A stretch of DNA of 7,163 nucleotides. It comes from Acidobacteriota bacterium. Its GTDB lineage: Bacteria > Acidobacteriota > Terriglobia > Acidoferrales > UBA7541. The notes beneath the pieces are model-generated. The model had not been told where the DNA came from and ran no database searches. It saw nothing but the letters and a program-made list of their open reading frames with translations. A program made the position numbers and the translations under genes. Positions 1-5,729 of the stretch are shown in pieces; position 1 is the stretch's first letter, and each line of letters begins with the position of its first letter. The stretch lies in NCBI GenBank assembly GCA_019239815.1, contig JAFAZL010000691.1:1-7163 (forward strand), written 5' to 3'.

Positions 1-725
1 TCACCGACCCCGAATCTCTCTACCCAGCCCTGAAAAACATCGACGCCGTCTTCCTCGTCTGGACCGCTCCACCGGCGACCGCACCCGCCGTCATTGACCG
101 CATCGCCAAAAACACATCGCGCCTCGTCTTCCTCACCGCTCCACATCAAACCCCGCACCCGTTCTTCCAGCAGCCCAATCCGCTCAGCGCCATGCTCTCC
201 GGCATCGAGCGCCACATCGAATCCACTCCGCTTCAATCCACCTTCATCCGCCCCGGCATGTTCGCCTCAAACTGCATTGACTGGTGGGGCGATGCTTTCC
301 GCAAAAACGAAGTCGTCCGCTGGCCGCTCCTCCAGGCTCCCACCGCTCCCATCGATCCACGCGACATCGCCGCCGTATCGGCTCACGCCCTTAGCGATCC
401 GCAGTCGCAATCCCGCGCCAAAAGCTACGTCATCACCGGCCCTGAATCGCTCACCCAACTCGAGCAACTCCAAATCATCGCCGCCACCATCAATCGACCA
501 CTCCGCTACGAAGACCTGACCGCCGATGAAGCCCGCCAAGTTCTTCCGTTCCCACTTCCTGCCGTCAACATGCTCCTCGATGCGTGGACAGCGGCGCTAG
601 GCCAACCCGCTTACATCACCACAACGGTTGCCGACCTGCTCGGCCGCCCAGCCCACACATTCCGCGCCTGGGCCCAACACAACGCCTCAGCCTTTCTCCC
701 GCAATCCGCCGCGGCGCCCGAATAG
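1..725 (+). CDS. NmrA-like NAD(P)-binding protein (SDR superfamily, atypical), 5'-truncated
   Basis: The reading frame is open from base 3 to a TAG stop at 723-725 and shows 240 C-terminal residues. The start and the glycine-rich Rossmann nucleotide-binding loop lie off the left edge. Recognisable NmrA/YtfG-like stretches, numbered from the first visible residue, are the SLYPALKNIDAVFLVWTAPP strand-turn (5-24), the RLVFLTA strand (40-46), the helix plus strand ending in STFIRPGMFASN (79-90), DPRDIAAVSAHAL (118-130), and YVITGPESLTQLEQL (142-156). In this family such proteins bind NAD(P)(H) and act as redox sensors or quinone/isoflavone-type reductases in the cytoplasm; which role applies here cannot be told. 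An internal ATG at base 192 opens a shorter ORF, but the family signature clearly continues upstream of it, so it is not the start. The gene converges on the receptor gene, with 165 bp between the two stops. Family assignment is firm and substrate is unknown. Confidence 0.87.
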   Translation, partial: TDPESLYPALKNIDAVFLVWTAPPATAPAVIDRIAKNTSRLVFLTAPHQTPHPFFQQPNPLSAMLSGIERHIESTPLQSTFIRPGMFASNCIDWWGDAFRKNEVVRWPLLQAPTAPIDPRDIAAVSAHALSDPQSQSRAKSYVITGPESLTQLEQLQIIAATINRPLRYEDLTADEARQVLPFPLPAVNMLLDAWTAALGQPAYITTTVADLLGRPAHTFRAWAQHNASAFLPQSAAAPE

Positions 726-740
726 AGTCTTTAGAGGCGG

Positions 741-792
741 GATTTCAGCCCCGACAAAACTTCAGCCAAGAGTCAGCGGCTTCAGCCGCTGA
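741..792. repeat. Palindromic TTCAGCC intergenic element
   Basis: The heptamer TTCAGCC occurs three times in one orientation, at 744-750, 761-767 and 781-787. The last copy lies inside a perfect hairpin, TCAGCGGC (773-780), loop TTCA, GCCGCTGA (785-792). The element sits just after the NmrA-like stop codon between two convergent genes, where REP-like elements often lie. No U-tract follows the hairpin on the plus strand, since the nearest T-run is at 811-815. It is therefore not a classical terminator for the NmrA-like gene, although it could protect the 3' end of that mRNA. I recall similar GCGGCTTCAGCCGC motifs as dispersed repeats in acidobacterial genomes; this is memory, not a search. Only one copy is in this window, so its repeat status is inference. 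Confidence 0.5.
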
Positions 793-820
793 ACAAAGCC
801 CGAAGTCCACTTTTTCTTGC

Positions 821-862
821 GCACCAAAAGAAAAGGCCCCGCTGAAAATTCCAGCGGGGCCT
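821..862 (-). terminator. Intrinsic terminator of the TonB-dependent receptor gene
   Basis: A perfect 11-bp G+C-rich stem pairs 834-844 (AGGCCCCGCTG) with 852-862 (CAGCGGGGCCT) around the 7-nt loop AAAATTC. Read on the minus strand, the stem begins 28 nt after the receptor stop codon and is followed at once by TTTTCTTTTGG, a good U-rich tail. On the plus strand no T-run follows, so the signal is directional and belongs to the receptor gene. Confidence 0.88.
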
Positions 863-890
863 CGTCCGAAAACTATTTCTGATCTACGAC

Positions 891-3800
891 CTAAAACTCA
901 TACCGCAACGCAAACTGCATAATCCGCGGATTGGTAAGAGTCCCGCTAAAGTTCCCGAAGTTCGCCGAATTCCCATTCGCCAAACTCCCGCCCTCGGCCG
1001 CGTTCGCCGACTGCACGTCGAATCGCACCGAGTTCGTCACGTTGAACACTTCCCATCGAAATTGCAGGCTGTGGTTCTCGCTCCACGGCATCTTCCATCG
1101 CTTCGCCAATCCCAGGTCCACTCCAAAGAATCCCGGCCCGCGCAAATTATTTCGCGCGCCCGTTTCTCCAGGGAACGTGTAGCCGAAGCTGTTCGCCGCG
1201 TCGATTCCATTCGCGAACAAATTCGGCGCCGTATTTCCAACGCCGTTGTTGTTCGGTCCAGTGTAGAAAGTCCCCGTCTGCACCGGCCCGATCTGATCCG
1301 CATGCCCTTCCAGTTGGTAGTTCGTCGGATACTGTCCGCCGTTGTCGACCGTCACCGGGAAGCCGCTCGTCCATCGCGCCAGACCCGACAGTTGCCATCC
1401 TCCAATCACCGCATCCACCAATTTGTTCGCATCGTGCGCGATCCAGCGGTTGCGTCCAAACGGCAATTCGACGATGAAGTTGGTGTTGAACTGATGTCTC
1501 AGGTCGAAATCCGAAGCCGCGCGTGCCGCGCTCGGATCCCACGAGTTGATGATCTGCCCGCCTAGACCGCCCCACGATCCCACACGTTCGGCGTCCGACG
1601 AGATGTCGATCGACTTCCCATACGTGTAGTTGAAGTCGAACTGGATGCCATGCGTCATCTTGTGTTGCAGCGTCACTTCCATCGCGTTGTAATTTGCGTT
1701 CGTCACCGTCCGCAAACCATAGAGCGACGTGTACTGCGGGCTGTAGAACACGTTCGGTCCTGTGTAATTTCCCAGGTGGTAGAAATAGTTCTGCCCCGCA
1801 ATGCTCGCGTCCGGCACGCCGTTGACGTCCATCTCTTCGATCGATAGCGATTCGTTCAACGAGTTGGCGCAAAGCAAATCGAACGCCAGCACCGTCGGAT
1901 TCGTCGTCCCGTTCAATCCGCCCGTCGCGCAGCTTCCGTAAGGGCTGTTCGCACCGATCGCGTACGAACCTCCCGGTGCGACCGGTTGCGTAATATCCGC
2001 CCAATACTTCTGCACATTCGCGGGCACCATGCTCGGATTGAACGTATTCGTCGTCACCCCGTTGCGATACAGCTTCGCCAGTGCCGTCGCCGCCGCGAAG
2101 TAGTCGATCCCCGCCGCCTTGTCGAATGGATCCAGCGGCATCGCCAGGTCCGCTTGCGACAGCAGTCGATGCGCCAGCCTGCCGACGTACGCCACTTGCA
2201 GCGTGAACCCGCTGCCAAGCTCCCGTTGTACCGACAAGTCGAGCGTGTACGAATACGGAGTCTTGATGTTGCTGTCGAGACCCCATGTAATCGCTTCACT
2301 GCCCGGAGCGGGATTGCTGGGGAATGGAGCCGGATAATTTGCCGCCGGCGCCGGCACAAGAATCGGCCCGCCGCAGTTGTCTGTTGTTGGCAACACGTTC
2401 AGGTTCGTGATGCGCGGCGTGCATGCTACCGTCTCCGATGCCGCCGCGTTTGCAATGTTGCTCGACAAGCCGAAGGCGCCGTTTGCATCAAACGTATCCA
2501 GCAGCCCCTCGCCGATTCGGTCGTACACAATCCCGAATCCAGCGCGGATGCTGCTCTTCCCGGGACCACCGAACAGATCGTGCAGCAACCCCGAGCCAAA
2601 TCCTGGCGACCACGCTAGCGCGAGCCGCGGCCCCAGATTCTTCCAATCCCATCCGTAGTACCCGGTCGTGCCGTTCGCCGGCCCCGAGAAATTAAACGCC
2701 ACCGGCGGGGCATCGATCGAGGGCACGCCATTGTTCATCCCGACTCCGCGGCCGTTGAACCACGTATTCAGGCTTTCCGTTGGCGTCACCTCTAGTCCCT
2801 TGGTCTCCCACGGCGGTGAGAAGAGCGAATACCGCAAGCCCATTGTCACCGTCAGGCTCGGCTTCACCTTCCAAACGTCCTGTACGTACATCTCGTAGCC
2901 GTTTTCCGCGTAGTGCCGCGCCACCGGCGCTCCTTGCGCCAACACGCTTCCATCACGTGCGTAGTTATATTGCGCGTTGACTTCCACGTCCATACCGAGG
3001 AGTGCCGTCACCGCATTGTCATAGTTCGTCCCGAACCCGTTGAAGTCCACGGCCGGGAATCCATTGTTCGCCGGATTCAGTGGCGATGACGCGCGCCCCG
3101 CCAGTCCTGACGTATTCAGCCACTGTGCATTCGTGTATCCGTTGCTGAACGAGCTCGTGGTGCTCTGCGTCGGATTTCGAATCCGCGATACCTGGAATCC
3201 GAACTGCAATCCATGTTTTCCGTGCGTCCAATTCAGGTCGTCCCAGAACGTATTAATCGGCCGCTGAAACTCCTTCGAGTAATTGAGGTCCGTATTAAGG
3301 CCCGGGCCGACGCCACGGAATGTGCTCCACGGCTGATCCGTGTTTCCGATCGTTCCGATGCTTTCGCGAATGAATCCATACCGGAAACTGTTCACCAGCG
3401 TGTTCTTCAGCGTCGCCGTGTAGTTTGCGATCAAGCCCTTGCTGTAATTGACGAGATCCGTCTCCGGCGCCTGACCTGGCAAATACGGTGCATTCGCCTG
3501 ATTTTCATTCGCCATCGATCCGGTCAGCGATACTCGATGCTTCCCGTCCTTCGTAATGTTGTAGTCCATCTTCCCGATGTACCAGTTCTTCGTGTTGTGC
3601 GTCGGTGCTGCGAACCGGTATCCCGCGGTGTTGAATCCATCGCCCTGGCTGAAATCATTTGGCATTGGGAAGCTATTGAAGTACGTCACGACAGCCGGAT
3701 CAGGTCCTACCGGCCCCGTGTAGCCCGGCAACGCTCCTGCCGGATCCATCCCCGTCAACTGCGACGGCGACAGCACATAATTTCCAGCTCCTGCCGAGTA

Positions 3801-4961
3801 CGTCGCTCCGCTGAGTCCCGCGACCGAATTACCCGGGCAGTTCGCGCCGGCATCGCAGACGTATTGCACCACTCCATCGCGCAACGCCGCCGTCGGTACG
3901 ATTCGCAGCACGCTCTGCTGCTCCGCATCGCGGTACGCTTCGTAGTTCAGGAAGAGAAACAATCGGTCTTTCTTGATCGGTCCGCCTACCGACGCGCCGA
4001 AAATATTCCGGTTCAAAAATTGTGGTTTGTTCGGGTCTCCGCTTTGCAGCTCCGACTGCTTCAGGAAGTAATCGTTCGCGCTCACGAAGGAATTCCGGTT
4101 GTATTCGTAGACCGACCCGTGAATCGAGTTCGTTCCGCTCTTCGTCACCAGCGCCACTTGCGCGCCGCCCGCGCTTCCCGCATCCGCTTCTGCGTTGCTC
4201 GTGGTTACGCGGAACTCTTCCACGGAGTCCAGTGTCACTGGCAGCACCGATTGAAACGCATACCCGCCCTTCGGATTTACCGGCACACCGTCCAGTGTCA
4301 CGTTGCTCTGGTCGCTGCGCGCGCCGTTCACCGATCCACTGCGCGTGTCCGTATCCCTCTGCCCTTCCGTGATCGACGGGTTGTTGCCCGTGTAGACCAC
4401 GCCGGCTTGCAACGAAAGCAAATCGCCCACGTTGCGGCTTTCCAGAGGCAACTGCTTCACCTGGTTCTCGCCGAAGGCCACGCCGAGCGATGCATCCGTT
4501 GTATTGATCGTCTCGGACTGTGCCGAAACCTCCACCGTTTCCGTCGACGACCCAACCAGCATCGTCACGTTCAGCGTCGTCGGGTTATTCACCAAGAGTT
4601 GGAGGTTCTTCTGATCGTTCGGGCGAAAACCACTCGCCTCCACCCGCAGCGAGTACGTTCCCGGTGGCAACGACACAAATTCGTATGCTCCGGTATCGCT
4701 CGAGGTTGCGGATCGTTGCACTGCCTGTTCGGCGTTCGTCAGCGTCACCGTCGCCCCGGCGATACTTGCTCCCGATTTGTCGAGAATTGTCCCGCGCAGC
4801 GAAGTCGTACCCTGCTGCCCGAAAGCGCAGACCGCAAACAGCGCCATATAAATCGACAAAATCAGACTAAATCGCAGCCTGTTGATTCCGAAACCATGTC
4901 GCTGGATTGCACTGCGTAGAGACACACCTACCAATTCAAATCGCTGAGATGCACTGCTCAT
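891..4961 (-). CDS. TonB-dependent receptor, Oar-like, with N-terminal carboxypeptidase-regulatory-like domain
   Basis: This complete gene encodes an outer-membrane transporter of 1356 residues. I chose the ATG at 4961 because AGGGGTGGG lies 5-13 nt upstream; a TTG seven codons earlier (4982) would give 1363 residues. Domains in order: an unusually long basic N-region; the hydrophobic signal core SLILSIYMALFAVCAFG ending near residue 48, with likely cleavage before QQ; a carboxypeptidase-regulatory-like beta-sandwich at about 53-138 (GTILDKSGASIAGATVTLTN, then GAYEFVSLPPGTYSLRVEASG); a TonB-box-like ETVEVSA at 141-147; a plug at about 150-280 with SVNGARSDQSNVTLDGVPV and LVTKSGTNSIHGSVYEYN; and a beta-barrel ending in MQFALRYEF, whose last residue is the aromatic usual for barrel assembly. 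Known relatives import large or scarce substrates using the proton motive force through TonB-ExbBD. The substrate cannot be predicted. The gene is monocistronic by appearance, with its own candidate promoter and a strong terminator. Confidence 0.95.
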   Translation of the reverse strand: MSSASQRFELVGVSLRSAIQRHGFGINRLRFSLILSIYMALFAVCAFGQQGTTSLRGTILDKSGASIAGATVTLTNAEQAVQRSATSSDTGAYEFVSLPPGTYSLRVEASGFRPNDQKNLQLLVNNPTTLNVTMLVGSSTETVEVSAQSETINTTDASLGVAFGENQVKQLPLESRNVGDLLSLQAGVVYTGNNPSITEGQRDTDTRSGSVNGARSDQSNVTLDGVPVNPKGGYAFQSVLPVTLDSVEEFRVTTSNAEADAGSAGGAQVALVTKSGTNSIHGSVYEYNRNSFVSANDYFLKQSELQSGDPNKPQFLNRNIFGASVGGPIKKDRLFLFLNYEAYRDAEQQSVLRIVPTAALRDGVVQYVCDAGANCPGNSVAGLSGATYSAGAGNYVLSPSQLTGMDPAGALPGYTGPVGPDPAVVTYFNSFPMPNDFSQGDGFNTAGYRFAAPTHNTKNWYIGKMDYNITKDGKHRVSLTGSMANENQANAPYLPGQAPETDLVNYSKGLIANYTATLKNTLVNSFRYGFIRESIGTIGNTDQPWSTFRGVGPGLNTDLNYSKEFQRPINTFWDDLNWTHGKHGLQFGFQVSRIRNPTQSTTSSFSNGYTNAQWLNTSGLAGRASSPLNPANNGFPAVDFNGFGTNYDNAVTALLGMDVEVNAQYNYARDGSVLAQGAPVARHYAENGYEMYVQDVWKVKPSLTVTMGLRYSLFSPPWETKGLEVTPTESLNTWFNGRGVGMNNGVPSIDAPPVAFNFSGPANGTTGYYGWDWKNLGPRLALAWSPGFGSGLLHDLFGGPGKSSIRAGFGIVYDRIGEGLLDTFDANGAFGLSSNIANAAASETVACTPRITNLNVLPTTDNCGGPILVPAPAANYPAPFPSNPAPGSEAITWGLDSNIKTPYSYTLDLSVQRELGSGFTLQVAYVGRLAHRLLSQADLAMPLDPFDKAAGIDYFAAATALAKLYRNGVTTNTFNPSMVPANVQKYWADITQPVAPGGSYAIGANSPYGSCATGGLNGTTNPTVLAFDLLCANSLNESLSIEEMDVNGVPDASIAGQNYFYHLGNYTGPNVFYSPQYTSLYGLRTVTNANYNAMEVTLQHKMTHGIQFDFNYTYGKSIDISSDAERVGSWGGLGGQIINSWDPSAARAASDFDLRHQFNTNFIVELPFGRNRWIAHDANKLVDAVIGGWQLSGLARWTSGFPVTVDNGGQYPTNYQLEGHADQIGPVQTGTFYTGPNNNGVGNTAPNLFANGIDAANSFGYTFPGETGARNNLRGPGFFGVDLGLAKRWKMPWSENHSLQFRWEVFNVTNSVRFDVQSANAAEGGSLANGNSANFGNFSGTLTNPRIMQFALRYEF

Positions 4962-4965
4962 GATT

Positions 4966-4974
4966 CCCACCCCT
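4966..4974 (-). promoter_or_regulatory. Ribosome binding site deciding the receptor start
   Basis: The minus-strand purine run AGGGGTGGG ends four bases before the ATG at 4961. It favours this ATG over the in-frame TTG at 4982, which has only a weak AGG upstream. An in-frame GTG at codon 13 (minus strand, about 4925) is a third possibility that would give a more usual signal-peptide length. Confidence 0.6.
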
Positions 4975-5006
4975 AAGCACAAGTTTTCTGACCTGGGATT
5001 GTTGAA

Positions 5007-5035
5007 AAGCTATCATGGTAAACACACTTGTACAA
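5007..5035 (-). promoter_or_regulatory. Candidate sigma-70 promoter for the receptor gene
   Basis: On the minus strand TTGTAC (5035-5030) is followed after exactly 17 bp by TAGCTT (5012-5007). The -35 matches four of six consensus bases. The -10 keeps the three most conserved positions, the first T, the A and the last T. Initiation near 5000 would give a 5' leader of about 40 nt before the ATG at 4961. The -35 lies in the palindrome TTGTACAA (5028-5035), so a regulator could bind there. Confidence 0.4.
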
Positions 5036-5057
5036 CCTTGTTCGGCGGAGACGCATT

Positions 5058-5129
5058 CCGGGCAAAAAATCTCAATCCGAAATAGTCTTTCTATGAATGA
5101 ATATTCGCTTCAGAAATATTTCTGCCCGG
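5058..5129. other. Perfect 14-bp palindrome inside a larger inverted repeat
   Basis: CAGAAATATTTCTG at 5111-5124 is a perfect 14-bp palindrome. It overlaps the right arm of a wider inverted repeat, CCGGGCA (5058-5064) and TGCCCGG (5123-5129), and GAATATTC (5099-5106) is a further 8-bp palindrome between them. This is operator-like symmetry about 25-95 bp upstream of the candidate receptor -35 element. The dyads are seen directly; regulatory function is inferred. Confidence 0.4.
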
Positions 5130-5290
5130 CACATCAACTGCCTTACCTGTCTCATAAATCCTGAAAACTTAACCCTCACCAACGAAAACCCGTACCACAA
5201 CCTCATTCAAATTTTTCTCCCGTCGCCCCCATACCTGACTACGAGATTTCGATTCGGCCGCGCCCAGACCAAAACAACAACCACCCTGTA

Positions 5291-5316
5291 GCCGCGGTCG
5301 TCCCCCAGATCGCGGC
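5291..5316. other. Hairpin of unknown role
   Basis: GCCGCGGT (5291-5298) can pair with ATCGCGGC (5309-5316), eight pairs including one G-U, around a 10-nt C-rich loop. No T-run follows on either strand, so it is a poor intrinsic terminator. It could be structure in an unannotated transcript or chance in G+C-rich DNA. Confidence 0.2.
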
Positions 5317-5367
5317 ATTTAGATCAAACGCTGCCGCTTCACAACAATCCGCAACACCGATTCTGCG

Positions 5368-5415
5368 TTCGAATCCCCGTCACACCATTCGAATCACCCA
5401 TCACTTCATTCGAAT
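5368..5415. promoter_or_regulatory. Three phased TTCGAAT sites, putative activator-binding array
   Basis: TTCGAAT occurs at 5368-5374, 5388-5394 and 5409-5415, with start-to-start spacing of 20 and 21 bp, two helical turns. The second and third copies extend to the 8-bp palindrome ATTCGAAT, preceded by C, and the first copy reads GTTCGAAT. The last copy ends 19 bp before the -35 hexamer of the strong promoter at 5435-5463, so all three lie on one face of the helix at positions typical of an upstream activator. The regulator is unknown. Confidence 0.5.
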
Positions 5416-5434
5416 TCCACATTGATAAATGATA

Positions 5435-5463
5435 TTGACAAAGTAAATATCCCGTGCTATCAT
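5435..5463 (+). promoter_or_regulatory. Near-consensus sigma-70 promoter with overlapping dyads
   Basis: The -35 hexamer TTGACA (5435-5440) is a perfect consensus match, and TATCAT (5458-5463) follows after the optimal 17 bp. Two dyads overlap the promoter: GATATT-N9-AATATC (5431-5451) over the -35, and the near-palindrome ATCATG-CTA-CGTGAT (5459-5473) over the -10 and start point. Both are placed where a repressor would block RNA polymerase. Transcription would start near 5470 and give a leader of about 260 nt before the TPR gene at 5730. Confidence 0.7.
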
Positions 5464-5690
5464 GCTACGTGATTATCCCTTCGGCCACTCCACTCCTTCC
5501 ATCGCCCGCTGATGCTCACCGCCGCTCGTACACGCATCTCCGCAAACCCTTATCTTTGTTGTGCTTGCGCATTCCTGTTTTCTGTAGCTTTGCAACCCCT
5601 TCAAAACAGTTCACTTGCACACTCTTCAGAAAACACCGGGGGTGTACCCTGTTCTGACCTCCGAAAAACAAACCGATCGCGCGACCGCGC

Positions 5691-5696
5691 TATACT
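5691..5696 (+). promoter_or_regulatory. Candidate proximal -10 element of the TPR gene
   Basis: TATACT matches five of six -10 consensus bases and would place initiation near 5703, 27 nt before the ATG at 5730. No acceptable -35 hexamer lies 16-18 bp upstream (ACAAAC at 5668-5673) and no TGn extension is present. If it works, it probably needs an activator or an alternative sigma factor. Confidence 0.3.
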
Positions 5697-5720
5697 CTGC
5701 CCGCTGCACGCTCGCATCGT

Positions 5721-5725
5721 GAGGA
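5721..5725 (+). promoter_or_regulatory. Ribosome binding site of the TPR gene
   Basis: GAGGA lies four bases before the ATG at 5730. The spacing is slightly short but the match to the anti-Shine-Dalgarno core is good. It supports this ATG, which also begins directly ahead of a clean signal peptide. Confidence 0.65.
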
Positions 5726-5729
5726 ACCC

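Larger units (their letters stand above)
4962..5729. other. Long divergent intergenic region without a convincing gene
   Basis: These 768 bp separate the divergently transcribed receptor and TPR genes. The sequence is visibly richer in A+T than the flanking genes and contains promoters, palindromes and a phased repeat described separately. Three short plus-strand ORFs (5097-5291, 5454-5657, 5512-5742) lack a ribosome binding site, have low-complexity compositions and no recognisable motif, so I do not call them genes. Between about 5130 and 5290 I see nothing beyond A/C-rich sequence. A small hairpin ACACC-GGG-GGTGT lies at 5633-5645, and an 8-bp palindrome TCGCGCGA at 5677-5684. A small RNA cannot be excluded by eye. 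Confidence 0.7.

Noticed and set aside
94..519. 141-codon plus-strand ORF over the NmrA-like gene
   Set aside because: It is a Ser/Pro/Arg-rich shadow in another frame. The NmrA-like frame holds clear family motifs across the same bases.
1147..2286. 379-codon second minus-strand ORF inside the receptor gene
   Set aside because: It is an alternative frame of the receptor with Arg/Gly/Gln-rich composition. The receptor frame is intact here and carries normal barrel sequence.
3213..4919. 568-codon plus-strand ORF antisense to the receptor
   Set aside because: The minus strand encodes an unmistakable receptor over the same bases. The antisense product is Arg/His/Val-rich with no domain, as expected for a shadow frame in G+C-rich DNA.
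5361..5385. GTTCGAATCC resembling a tRNA T-arm
   Set aside because: The flanking five-base arms (CTGCG and CCCCG) do not pair, and no acceptor, D or anticodon stem could be found around it. The heptamer is better explained as one of three phased repeats.
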